Origin: Achromobacter pestifer
GTDB lineage: Bacteria > Pseudomonadota > Gammaproteobacteria > Burkholderiales > Burkholderiaceae_B
Assembly (NCBI RefSeq): GCF_902859625.1
Contig: NZ_CADIJX010000015.1
Span: forward strand, 38,517 to 102,516
Length of the DNA stretch: 64,000 bases
Direction: 5' to 3'
The notes beneath the pieces are model-generated. The model saw only the letters and a program-made list of their open reading frames with translations, did no database searches and was not told the DNA's origin. Below are positions 8,477 to 15,989 of this stretch, in pieces; the first letter of the stretch is position 1, and each line of letters opens with the position of its first letter. A program made the translations under genes and the position numbers.

Positions 8477-9331
8477 TTAGCCGATGGCGCCGTAGATGCG
8501 CCGCGCGTCGGCCGCCGTCGCTTGCGGCCGGCCCAGCGCCCGCGCGCCCTCGGCGGCCTGGCGAACCAGAGCCGCGTTGTTCGGCGCCGTGCCGCCGTCG
8601 CGCAGTTTCAAGTTGTTCTCGAAACCCACGCGCATGTGACCGCCAAAGGCGGCCGCCGTCGTGACGCAGGCGTTTTCCTCGGGGCCGAACGCGCACACCG
8701 CCCAAGGCAGTGAGTGGTCGTAGGCGGACAGAAAGGGCAGCAGGTCATAGGCTGACGAGGTTTGGCCCGCGCTGTAGCGGCCCAGCACGAACAGCACCGA
8801 CCACGCACCCGGCGGCACCAGGCCGCGCGCGCACAAGGACAGCCAGCGCCGGACATCGCCTTCGTCGTAAAGAATGATCTGCGTCATGATGCGGCGCTCG
8901 GCAAGCCAGGCCAGGAACGCCGCCAGTTCCGTTTCGGGAATGTCCGGCACGGCGATCTCGCGCAGGCCGATGGACACGGCTTCGGGTTGCAGTTCGCGCA
9001 CCAGCGCGATCTGTTCCGCCGCCTGGTACACGCCAGCGGCTTCGCTGGTGACCTGCACCAGCAGTTCGCGGCCCACGGCGCGGTCCACGGCGGCCAGCGC
9101 TTCGCGGTAGGCGTGCGCGTCCAGCAAATGACTGCCGTCGGGCTTGCGCACATGCATGTGCATCATGCCGGCGCCCGCGTCCAGGCAGGCGCGGGCTTCC
9201 CGCGCCAAGTCAGCGGGGGTGAGCGGCACGGCCGGGTGGTCGGCGGCCTTCTTGTAGGCGCCGTTGGGCGCCACGGTGATGATGACCGGGGAATCGGCCA
9301 GGGCCGCGCGCGGCAGGGCGGAAGCGTTCAC
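8477..9331 (-). CDS. Beta-keto acid cleavage enzyme (BKACE, DUF849 family)
   Basis: BKACE enzymes use a divalent metal, typically Zn, to condense a beta-keto acid with acetyl-CoA and split it into a new CoA ester and acetoacetate. The 284-residue product has the family N-terminus (PVIITVAPNGAYKK), metal ligands in MMHMHVRKPDG (His58, His60) and the distal FGGHMRVGFENN motif with its conserved Glu. The start overlaps the stop of the upstream dehydrogenase gene (ATGA), so the two are coupled. The dehydrogenase probably oxidises a beta-hydroxy acid to the beta-keto acid cleaved here. The substrate cannot be read from the sequence. Confidence 0.9.
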   Translation of the reverse strand: MNASALPRAALADSPVIITVAPNGAYKKAADHPAVPLTPADLAREARACLDAGAGMMHMHVRKPDGSHLLDAHAYREALAAVDRAVGRELLVQVTSEAAGVYQAAEQIALVRELQPEAVSIGLREIAVPDIPETELAAFLAWLAERRIMTQIILYDEGDVRRWLSLCARGLVPPGAWSVLFVLGRYSAGQTSSAYDLLPFLSAYDHSLPWAVCAFGPEENACVTTAAAFGGHMRVGFENNLKLRDGGTAPNNAALVRQAAEGARALGRPQATAADARRIYGAIG

Positions 9332-10290
9332 GGTTGAATCTCCGGCAGTTCGGGGCTGATCAAGTCCAGGCCGGCGCGCAGCAAGCGGTCATAGCGGGCG
9401 CGTTCGGCGGCGATGGTCTCGGGCGTCCAGGCATAGAAGCCTTCGCCCGCTTTCATGCCATGGCGGCCGTCGGCGGCGCGTTCGGTCAGGCAGCGCGCGG
9501 GATGGTCCGCGTTGCAGAACGTGGGGTACATCGTGGCGCCCGCGGCGGCGTGTACGTCGATGCCCGCATGGTCGCGCTGCATGACCGGGCCGGCTGCCAG
9601 AAAGCGGAAACCGAAGCCGAAGCGCACGGCCGCGTCCACGTCTTCTGGCGAGGCGATGCCGCGATCGATCAGATCGAAGGCCTCGCGCGACAGCGCGTGC
9701 TGCAAGCGGTTGGCCAGGAAGCCTGGCAGGTCCTGCTTGACCTTGACTGGCACGCTGCCGCAGCGGCGCATGAAGGCGATCAACGATTCCGCGCAGGCGT
9801 TGTCGCTGGCTTCGCCCAGCACCACTTCCACCAGCGGCACCAGATGCGCGGGCATGAAGAAGTGCAGGCCGAGCATGCGGCCGCGTGTATCCAGGCCTTG
9901 GCTGATGGCGCTGATCGGGAAGCTGGAGCTATTGCTGGCCAGGATGGCGTCCGGGCGGGCACGCCGCGCCAGGTCGGCGAACAGCGCTTGCTTGATGTCC
10001 AGGCGTTCGGGGATGCACTCGATCACCAGGTCCACGGTGGACCAGTCCACGGCGTCCAGGCTGGGCGCGGTGGCCAGCAGCGAGGCATGGGCTTCACGGC
10101 CAATGGTCTTCAGGTTTTCTGCGACGCGGGCGGGCAGGCCGGCCGCGCGTTCCGCGTTGGATTCGATCACGGTCGTGCGGCAGGCCGCGCGGGTCAACAC
10201 CACCGCCACGTCGGCGCCCATCGTGCCGCCGCCCACCACCACTGCATGCGCCGCGCCCGGGTTGGGCAGGGCTGTTGCGTCTGTCTGCAT
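9328..10290 (-). CDS. 3-hydroxyacyl-CoA dehydrogenase family protein (beta-hydroxy acid oxidation)
   Basis: A 320-residue NAD-dependent dehydrogenase with an N-terminal Rossmann motif (VVGGGTMGADVA), the family segments IECIPERLDIK, SNSSSFPIS and LHFFMPAHLVPLVEVV, and a C-terminal helical domain (PGFLANRLQHAL). The start ending at 10290 (MQTDATAL) was chosen over an upstream Met because AAAGGAG lies 7 bases before it. It is coupled to the BKACE gene and divergent from a LysR gene. Substrate specificity (CoA ester or free beta-hydroxy acid) cannot be told. The sequence does not resemble L-carnitine dehydrogenase as I know it. Confidence 0.85.
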   Translation of the reverse strand: MQTDATALPNPGAAHAVVVGGGTMGADVAVVLTRAACRTTVIESNAERAAGLPARVAENLKTIGREAHASLLATAPSLDAVDWSTVDLVIECIPERLDIKQALFADLARRARPDAILASNSSSFPISAISQGLDTRGRMLGLHFFMPAHLVPLVEVVLGEASDNACAESLIAFMRRCGSVPVKVKQDLPGFLANRLQHALSREAFDLIDRGIASPEDVDAAVRFGFGFRFLAAGPVMQRDHAGIDVHAAAGATMYPTFCNADHPARCLTERAADGRHGMKAGEGFYAWTPETIAAERARYDRLLRAGLDLISPELPEIQP

Positions 10291-10343
10291 GGTTTGCTCC
10301 TTTCTCTGCATCGTCGTTGGGGGCGAGTGTAGAGAAGCCGCTT

Positions 10344-10392
10344 TGATTGATGAATCAGATTTTTTGGATAGAATGATCGATAAAACAGATCA
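10344..10392. promoter_or_regulatory. Divergent LysR operator region
   Basis: The space between the dehydrogenase start (10290) and the LysR start (10413) is AT-rich and holds two dyads: TGATT-N4-AATCA (10344-10357) and TGATC-N9-GATCA (10374-10392). Paired interrupted dyads between a LysR gene and its divergent target are the normal layout for autoregulation plus activation. This is a pattern-based call. Confidence 0.5.
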
Positions 10393-10412
10393 ATAAGCTC
10401 GGGCAGGATGAC

Positions 10413-11321
10413 ATGCAGATCAATCTTTCGATGCGCGATATCGATACCACGTTGGTGTTGGGCCGCACGCTCAACTTCCGTCAGGCCGCGGCGCAGCTAC
10501 ACCTGTCGCAATCGGCGTTGTCCACGCAGATCCAACGCATCGAAGAGGCTTTGGGCGTCAGGCTGTTCGACCGCACGACGCGCACCGTGCGCCTGACGGC
10601 TGCGGGCGAGGTCTTCATGCAGCAGGCGGCCACCTTGCAGGTCGCGTTTCGTGACGCGATCGCGGCGGTCAGCGGCGTCACCAGCGCGGAGCAGGGCCAA
10701 GTGTCGGTTGCCGCGCTGCCTTCATTGGCGGCTCGCTTGCTGCCGCGCGTGCTGATGGCCTACCGCCAGGCACATCCACAAGTGGCGCTGAAGGTACGCG
10801 ACACCTTGTCGGGGCCTGCTTTCGACCTGGTGCGCGCGGGCGAGGTGGATTTCGCGCTGACCGCAGCCGACCCTCAACACGCCGACTTGCACTACGTGCC
10901 GCTGATGTCCGACAGCTTCCTGTTGCTGATCCCTGAGTCGCACCCGCTGGCCAAGACGCGCGGCCCGTTGCGTTGGGCCGACACCGCCACGGCGGCGCAT
11001 GTGTCGATGGTGCAACCCAGCAGCGTGCGCCAATACACCGAATGGGCCTTTCTGCAGAATCGCATCCGTTTCGCGCCCGCGTTTGAAGCCGAGCACCTGA
11101 CGACGATCGTGGCGATGGTCGAGTGCGGTTTCGGCGTGGCCGCCTTGCCGGAAATCGCGGCGGGAGCGGTCGCGCAGACCGCCATCGTCCAGCGTCCGCT
11201 CATCGGGCCGGTGGCCGAGCGGTCAATCGGCTTGGTCACCTCGCGCAACCGCAGCCTGTCGCCGGCTGCGGCGGCGTTGGTGCAGACCTTGAAAGCGTCC
11301 CTGGCGGCCCATCCGCGCTAA
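10413..11321 (+). CDS. LysR-family transcriptional regulator of the BKACE operon
   Basis: A 302-residue LysR-type regulator. It has an N-terminal winged helix-turn-helix (NFRQAAAQLHLSQSALSTQIQRIEE, here only described: residues about 21-45) and a C-terminal periplasmic-binding-like effector domain (from about residue 90, VSVAALPSLAARLLP). Divergent orientation from the dehydrogenase-BKACE pair suggests that it controls them. The effector is unknown. Confidence 0.9.
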   Translation: MQINLSMRDIDTTLVLGRTLNFRQAAAQLHLSQSALSTQIQRIEEALGVRLFDRTTRTVRLTAAGEVFMQQAATLQVAFRDAIAAVSGVTSAEQGQVSVAALPSLAARLLPRVLMAYRQAHPQVALKVRDTLSGPAFDLVRAGEVDFALTAADPQHADLHYVPLMSDSFLLLIPESHPLAKTRGPLRWADTATAAHVSMVQPSSVRQYTEWAFLQNRIRFAPAFEAEHLTTIVAMVECGFGVAALPEIAAGAVAQTAIVQRPLIGPVAERSIGLVTSRNRSLSPAAAALVQTLKASLAAHPR

Positions 11322-11409
11322 GGCGCCGAGGCTTGTTGCATTGCAGCTTTGATTTCTCTCAAGCGCCCACGCCAAGCCGCTCGACACGGCGAGGCCGATG
11401 GTATTATCC

Positions 11410-11421
11410 TCAGTGCACTAA
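11410..11421. promoter_or_regulatory. PicR-type operator at the picR promoter
   Basis: TCAGTGCACTAA is an 11/12 match to the recurring palindrome TCAGTRYRCTGA of this region. It directly follows a possible -10 (TATCCT, 11405-11410) spaced 18 bases from TCGACA (11381-11386) and ends 20 bases before the picR GTG. The position suggests autorepression. Confidence 0.65.
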
Positions 11422-11441
11422 CTAATTGGAGCTGCCTCAAC

Positions 11442-11975
11442 GTGCCGGATGTACAGAAAAAGACGACGTCCCAGAAGCGCGTCGCAACGCAGAAGCCAGA
11501 GAGTCACATTTTCGATCCGGCCAAGCAGGTGCTGTGGTCGCGCCCCGGCTATCTGGTGCGGCGCTTGAACCAGATCCACTACGCCATGTTCTACGAAGAG
11601 TGCAAGACGCAGAACGTGACGCCCGTGCAGTATGGCGTCCTGACGGCGTTGTCACTCAGCCCTTGGCTGGACCAGACCGCCATCGGCATGGAACTGGGGC
11701 TGGACCGCACCACCACCGCCGACGTCGTCAAGCGCTTGCAAGAGCGCGGCTTGGTCGAGCGCCGGGTCAATCCCACCGATAAGCGTTCGCGCCAGGCGGT
11801 GATCACTCAGGAAGGCTTGCGCATCATGGGGCTGTTGCAGGAAGGCATGGCCCGCGCGCAACAGCGCTTGCTGGAACCCTTGTCCGTGCGCAACCAGGAA
11901 ATCTTCATGAAGCTGCTTTCCACGTTGGTGGAAGCCAATAACCAGTACAGCCGTACGACCCTGAAGCCGATGTAA
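11442..11975 (+). CDS. picR: MarR-family repressor of picolinate catabolism, PicR-like (NicR/BpsR family)
   Basis: A 177-residue MarR regulator with a GTG start (reads MPDVQKKTTSQKR) and GGAG 11 bases upstream. The winged helix-turn-helix spans about residues 62-118 (TAIGMELGLDRTTTADVVKRL, then the wing VERRVNPTDKRSRQAVI), flanked by dimerisation helices. It heads the cluster, its own promoter carries the 12-bp palindrome, and eight more copies lie in the other pic promoter regions. By analogy with PicR of Alcaligenes faecalis and BpsR/NicR, it probably represses until a hydroxylated pathway acid binds. The gene name rests on synteny and family; the ligand is inferred. Confidence 0.85.
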   Translation: MPDVQKKTTSQKRVATQKPESHIFDPAKQVLWSRPGYLVRRLNQIHYAMFYEECKTQNVTPVQYGVLTALSLSPWLDQTAIGMELGLDRTTTADVVKRLQERGLVERRVNPTDKRSRQAVITQEGLRIMGLLQEGMARAQQRLLEPLSVRNQEIFMKLLSTLVEANNQYSRTTLKPM

Positions 11976-11979
11976 GGCG

Positions 11980-12016
11980 GAAAGGCGGCGGCGCGCAGCG
12001 CCAACGGCCGCCTTTC
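11980..12016. terminator. Bidirectional terminator between picR and the XdhC-like gene
   Basis: A perfect 10-bp stem, GAAAGGCGGC (11980-11989) with GCCGCCTTTC (12007-12016), lies between the convergent stops of picR (11975) and the XdhC-like gene (12021). Confidence 0.65.
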
Positions 12017-12020
12017 GCTT

Positions 12021-13010
12021 TCAGTCCTTCAGTGCATTCATCTGGGGCACGCTGCGAGAAGCTTGCCCGTCTCCCAGCGTATTGCGCACCCAGATCAATT
12101 CGGCGGCAATCGCCACGGCGATCTCGGCCGGCGTCTTGCTGGCGATGCGCAAACCCACCGGGCCGTGCAGCCTGTCTATCTGGCTGTCATCCAAGTCAAA
12201 CAGCCGCAGCCGTTCGCGCCTTTTCTCCTGGTTGGCGCGCGAGCCCAGCGCGCCCACGTAGAAGGCACGGGACTTCAATGCTTCCAACAGCGCCATGTCG
12301 TCCAGCTTGGGATCATGCGTGACGGCGACGATGGCGGTGCGTTCATCGGTGCCGATTTCCAGCACGGCGTCGTCGGGCATGCTGGTCAGCAACGTGGCTT
12401 GGGAAGCGTCCCAATCGCCGAAGAACTCTTCGCGCGGATCGCACACCGTGACGTGGAATTCCAAGGTCGCGGCAATGTTCGCCAACACGCGCGCGGTCTG
12501 GTTCGCGCCAATGATCAGCAGCCGCCAGCGCGGGCCATAGACGCTGCGGAAGATCCGGCCGTCGAAATCAGGGCCGTCCGCAGGACCGGCGGCGGAAATG
12601 GAAGTGTGGCCATCCAGCAGGTCCACCGTGCGTTGGATCAGGCGATGGTCGCGGATTGACGCCAGCACCCGGTCCAGCCACACCGTGTCGTGCAACCGTT
12701 CGCTGATCAGGCGTAGCGTGCCGCCGCAAGGCAGGCCAAAGCGCGCAGCCTCGTCCCGCGTGACGCCGTAGGTCAGGCGGGCAGGGGAGTCCTCAAGCGC
12801 GCTGGCGCGGGCGCGCGCAATCAAATCGTCCTCGATGCAGCCCCCGGACACTGAACCCACCACCCGGCCGTCGTCGCGCACGGCCAGCATGGCACCCGCT
12901 TGCCGGGGCGCCGAGCCCCAGGTTTGCACCACGGTCACCAGGTGCACGCGGCTGCCTGCGGCAACCCAGTCGCGGGCAAGTTGCAGTACGTCCAGATCCA
13001 AAGGGTTCAT
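12021..13010 (-). CDS. XdhC/CoxI-family molybdenum cofactor chaperone
   Basis: XdhC-type proteins bind and deliver mature (sulfurated) molybdenum cofactor to xanthine-dehydrogenase-family enzymes. The 329-residue product has the XdhC N-terminal domain (VQTWGSAPRQAGAMLAV, GSVSGGCIEDDL, GLPCGGTLRL) and a C-terminal Rossmann domain (LLIIGANQTARVLANIA, then VGALGSRANQEKRRERL). It is divergent from picC, and the shared promoter region holds four PicR-type operators. The natural client is therefore the molybdenum hydroxylase PicA encoded 10 kb away. Client identity is inferred from co-regulation. Confidence 0.88.
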   Translation of the reverse strand: MNPLDLDVLQLARDWVAAGSRVHLVTVVQTWGSAPRQAGAMLAVRDDGRVVGSVSGGCIEDDLIARARASALEDSPARLTYGVTRDEAARFGLPCGGTLRLISERLHDTVWLDRVLASIRDHRLIQRTVDLLDGHTSISAAGPADGPDFDGRIFRSVYGPRWRLLIIGANQTARVLANIAATLEFHVTVCDPREEFFGDWDASQATLLTSMPDDAVLEIGTDERTAIVAVTHDPKLDDMALLEALKSRAFYVGALGSRANQEKRRERLRLFDLDDSQIDRLHGPVGLRIASKTPAEIAVAIAAELIWVRNTLGDGQASRSVPQMNALKD

Positions 13011-13066
13011 CGGCTTCTCACAGAGGAAAGGTCGTGGTGGCTAGTGGGCGTCAGCACGACTTATGC

Positions 13067-13078
13067 TCACTGTACTGA
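13067..13078. promoter_or_regulatory. PicR-type operator upstream of the XdhC-like gene
   Basis: TCACTGTACTGA matches TCAGTRYRCTGA at 11 of 12 positions. It lies 57 bases upstream of the XdhC-like start, so it most likely controls that gene. Confidence 0.6.
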
Positions 13079-13170
13079 TGATTATGGTGAGTGTCTCTAG
13101 TGTCTATCCCTACCTTGGCCGCCTGAGTTTCAGGTGGACTTTGCTTGAGCCCCGGGGTTTCCCTAATTGG

Positions 13171-13182
13171 TCAGTACGCTGA
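13171..13182. promoter_or_regulatory. PicR-type operator, picC promoter, first of a pair
   Basis: TCAGTACGCTGA fits the consensus at every position. Its centre is 20 bp (two helical turns) from the next copy, which allows two dimers to bind the same face. Confidence 0.75.
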
Positions 13183-13190
13183 TTATAAAG

Positions 13191-13202
13191 TCAGTATACT
13201 GA
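13191..13202. promoter_or_regulatory. PicR-type operator, picC promoter, perfect palindrome
   Basis: TCAGTATACTGA is a perfect 12-bp palindrome and the best copy in the window. Its core TATACT could itself act as a -10 element, so binding would block polymerase. Confidence 0.8.
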
Positions 13203-13282
13203 CGTAAATTTGGAAGCCGCGACGGCCCCGCCTCCCATGGGAGAGGTTGCCGTCAGGAGTTCCGGTCGTTCCGATCTAATAG

Positions 13283-13294
13283 TCAGTGTACTGA
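13283..13294. promoter_or_regulatory. PicR-type operator closest to picC
   Basis: TCAGTGTACTGA fits the consensus fully. It lies 61 bases before the picC ATG and overlaps CTGATAAT, a possible -10. Confidence 0.75.
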
Positions 13295-13355
13295 TAATAG
13301 AGGCTGACATGCCGTGGCGAGGCTGGCGTCGCGCCATCAAACTGGGAGTAGGGGA

Positions 13356-14318
13356 ATGAGCAAAGTGCGCAAGATCGCGTTTGAGGAGCACTACACCGCG
13401 GTCGGATTCAAGGATTATTCAAAAAGTTTCGCGCAGCATATCGATCCTGTCGTGCTGGCCGACCTGGCTGCGCGCCTGGTGGATTTCGATGAGGTCCGGC
13501 TGGGTGAAATGGACCGTGCCGGCATCGACTACGTCATCCTGTCGCAGACCGGTCCCGGCGTGCAGGCGGAAACCGATGCGGCGGTGGCGCTTGGCCGTGC
13601 CAAGGAGAACAATGATTTCCTGGTCAGCCAGGTCGCCAGGCATCCGACGCGATACGGCGGGTTTGCCACGTTGCCGATGCACGACCCGAAGGTCGCCGCG
13701 GCGGAATTGGAACGCTGCGTCAAGCAGCTGGGTTTCAAGGGCGCCCTGATCAATGGCCACACCAACGGCGTCTACTACGATGACCGTGCCTATGACCCGT
13801 TCTGGGAACGGGTTCAGGAACTGGATGTGCCCATCTATCTGCACCCCTCGGATCCCTATGTGATTCCGCAGGCCTATTCAGGCCACCCCGAACTGGTGGG
13901 CGCGTCCTGGGGCTGGGGCGTCGAGACCGCCACGCATGCACTGCGTTTGTTGTTTGGCGGCGTGTTCGACCGTTATCCAGGCGTCAAACTGATTCTGGGT
14001 CACATGGGCGAGGGCCTGCCGTTCCAGCGCTGGCGTTTCGACAGCCGCTTCGCGGTTTACTCGCATGGCATCAAGCTGTTGCGCGCGCCTTCGGAATATC
14101 TGGGCAGCAACATCGTGATCACCACATCCGGGGTCTGTTCCCCTCCCACGCTGACGGCCGCCATTGCGGAAATGGGCCGCGAGGCGGTGATGTTCTCGGT
14201 GGACTATCCCTACGAATCGACCGCGCTGGCGGCCGAATTCATCGAGCAGACACCGATGGACGACGCGACCCGCGCGCTGATCTGCCACGGCAATGCGCAG
14301 CGTCTGTTCAAACTCTGA
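13356..14318 (+). CDS. picC: 3,6-dihydroxypicolinate decarboxylase PicC (amidohydrolase family)
   Basis: A 320-residue amidohydrolase_2 protein of the gamma-resorcylate decarboxylase/ACMSD type. These zinc or manganese enzymes remove aromatic carboxyl groups without oxygen. Visible ligands are Glu10 and His12 (EEH), His163 (YLHPSD), the catalytic His216 (GHMGEGLP) and Asp283 (SVDYPYE). The start at 13356 follows GGGAGTAGGGGA. Placed first in an operon that ends in 2,5-dihydroxypyridine breakdown and next to a Rieske hydroxylase, it best fits PicC, which makes 2,5-dihydroxypyridine from 3,6-dihydroxypicolinate. It replaces the NicC step of nicotinate pathways. Family call is firm; substrate is inferred from context. 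Confidence 0.88.
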   Translation: MSKVRKIAFEEHYTAVGFKDYSKSFAQHIDPVVLADLAARLVDFDEVRLGEMDRAGIDYVILSQTGPGVQAETDAAVALGRAKENNDFLVSQVARHPTRYGGFATLPMHDPKVAAAELERCVKQLGFKGALINGHTNGVYYDDRAYDPFWERVQELDVPIYLHPSDPYVIPQAYSGHPELVGASWGWGVETATHALRLLFGGVFDRYPGVKLILGHMGEGLPFQRWRFDSRFAVYSHGIKLLRAPSEYLGSNIVITTSGVCSPPTLTAAIAEMGREAVMFSVDYPYESTALAAEFIEQTPMDDATRALICHGNAQRLFKL

Positions 14319-14341
14319 ATCCCTGGGAAAAAGGAGCAATC

Positions 14342-15094
14342 ATGCAGAGACCCTTCCGTATCGGCCAGATCGTGCCCAGTTCCAACACGACGATGGAAAC
14401 TGAAATACCCGCGATGCTGCTGGCACGCCAGCAGATCCGTCCGGAACGTTTCACGTTCCATTCCAGCCGCATGCGCATGAAGAAGGTGGTGAAGGAGGAA
14501 CTGGCCGCGATGGACGGCGAGTCCGACCGTTGTGCCGTCGAGCTGAGCGACGCGCGGGTGGACGTGCTGGGCTACGCCTGCCTGGTGGCGATCATGGCGA
14601 TGGGCCATGGCTATCACCGGGTGTCGGAAAAGCGGCTGCAAGCCCACACCGCCGCCAATGGCGCGGACGCGCCGGTGATCACCAGCGCGGGCGCGCTGGT
14701 GGATGCCCTGAAGGTGATCGGCGCCCGCCGCATCGTGGTGGTGGCCCCCTACATGAAGCCGTTGACCGAACTGGTGGTGGACTACATCCGCAACGAAGGC
14801 TATGAGGTGGTTGACTACCGGGCGCTGGAGATTCCGGACAATCTGGAAGTCGGCCGCCACGACCCGGCCCGGCTGCCGGAAATTGTCGCGCAGATGGACA
14901 CCCGCGATGTCGATGCCATCGTGCTGTCGGCCTGCGTGCAAATGCCTTCGCTGCCTGCCATCGCCAAGGTCGAGGCCCAGACGGGCAAGCCGGTGATCAC
15001 CGCCGCCGTGGCCACGACCTACGCCATCCTGAAGTCGCTGAACCTGGAACCGGTCGTTCCCGGCGCGGGTGCGCTGTTGTCGGGCGCTTACTGA
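14342..15094 (+). CDS. picG: Maleate cis-trans isomerase (PicG/NicE)
   Basis: This enzyme converts maleate to fumarate in the cytoplasm, the last step of the pathway. The 250-residue Asp/Glu-racemase-fold protein closely resembles NicE of Pseudomonas as I know it (RIGQIVPSSNTTMETEIPA, RFTFHSSRMRMKKVVKEEL, PGAGALLSGAY). The two catalytic cysteines are Cys80 (GYACLVAIM) and Cys198 (LSACVQMPS). AAAAAGGAG precedes the ATG. It sits between picC and picE, so the terminal isomerase is co-transcribed with the upper genes. Confidence 0.95.
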   Translation: MQRPFRIGQIVPSSNTTMETEIPAMLLARQQIRPERFTFHSSRMRMKKVVKEELAAMDGESDRCAVELSDARVDVLGYACLVAIMAMGHGYHRVSEKRLQAHTAANGADAPVITSAGALVDALKVIGARRIVVVAPYMKPLTELVVDYIRNEGYEVVDYRALEIPDNLEVGRHDPARLPEIVAQMDTRDVDAIVLSACVQMPSLPAIAKVEAQTGKPVITAAVATTYAILKSLNLEPVVPGAGALLSGAY

Positions 15095-15105
15095 GGAAAA
15101 CGGCC

Positions 15106-15945
15106 ATGAGCACGATTCCTGAAAGCACCTTTCTGTATGGCGGCAACGTCCATGCCAACGGCATACGCCAACACTACCTGCGCTACGGAGGCGCCCACAC
15201 GGCAGGCCGCGATGCGGTCGTGATCGTGCCGGGCATCACCAGCCCGGCGATCACGTGGGGGTTCGTCGGCGAGCGATTCGGCAAGACGTTCGATACGTAC
15301 ATTCTGGACGTGCGGGGCCGAGGCCTGTCGGAAGCCGGCGCGGCGCTTGACTACAGCCTGGACGCGCAAGCGGCGGACGTGCTGGCTTTTGCGCAGGCGC
15401 TGGGATTGGAGCGCTACAGCCTGGTCGGCCATTCCATGGGCGGACGCATCGGCGTGCGCGCAGGCCGAACCCAACCCGCCGGCTTGCGTCGTCTGGTCCT
15501 GGTGGATCCGCCGGTGTCCGGCCCCGGACGTCGGCCGTATCCGGCCAAGTTGCCCTGGTACGTCGACTCCATGGCGCAGGCCCGCCACGGCATGGACGCC
15601 GACGCGATGCGCGCCTTCTGCCCCACCTGGACTGAAGCCCAACGCCAGTTGCGCGCCGAATGGCTGCATACCTGCGACGAACGCGCCATCGTCCAGAGCT
15701 TCGAGGCGTTTCAGACCGACGATATCCATGCGGACCTGCCTCGGTTGAAGGTGCCGGTCCTGCTGATTACCGCCGAAAAGGGCGATGTGGTGCTGGATGC
15801 GGACGTGGCCGAGATCGCGGGCTTGGTGGCGGGCACGCAACATCATCGAGTGCCCGCGGCGGGCCACATGATCCCGTGGGACAACGAGGAAGGCTTCTAT
15901 GCGGCATTCGGCGAATTCCTGGGTGCGCCGCTGGTGCGAGCCTGA
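15106..15945 (+). CDS. picE: N-formylmaleamate deformylase (PicE/NicD)
   Basis: An alpha/beta hydrolase that removes formate from N-formylmaleamate to give maleamate. The 279-residue sequence matches NicD landmarks: GGNVHANGIRQHYLRYGG, VPGITSPAITWGFV, the nucleophile elbow GHSMGGR with Ser110, VDPPVSGPGRRPYP, and the catalytic His254 in AAGHMIPWDN. It starts 11 bases after picG. Length and motifs agree with the family. Confidence 0.95.
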   Translation: MSTIPESTFLYGGNVHANGIRQHYLRYGGAHTAGRDAVVIVPGITSPAITWGFVGERFGKTFDTYILDVRGRGLSEAGAALDYSLDAQAADVLAFAQALGLERYSLVGHSMGGRIGVRAGRTQPAGLRRLVLVDPPVSGPGRRPYPAKLPWYVDSMAQARHGMDADAMRAFCPTWTEAQRQLRAEWLHTCDERAIVQSFEAFQTDDIHADLPRLKVPVLLITAEKGDVVLDADVAEIAGLVAGTQHHRVPAAGHMIPWDNEEGFYAAFGEFLGAPLVRA

Positions 15946-15989
15946 ATTTCCGGACCCTAGACCCTGGACCTTCTGGCAAGGAGAGAATC

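Larger units (their letters stand above)
13011..13355. promoter_or_regulatory. Divergent control region between the XdhC-like gene and picC
   Basis: This 345-base gene-free stretch holds four copies of the PicR-type palindrome (13067, 13171, 13191 and 13283, listed separately) and AT-rich promoter-like sequence around them (GATTATAAAG, CTGATAATAG). I see no open frame of interest in it. Confidence 0.75.

Noticed and set aside
8477..10290. Carnitine catabolism (dehydrogenase plus dehydrocarnitine-cleaving BKACE)
   Set aside because: The dehydrogenase lacks the sequence landmarks I associate with L-carnitine dehydrogenase, and no thioesterase, betaine or carnitine-uptake gene is close.
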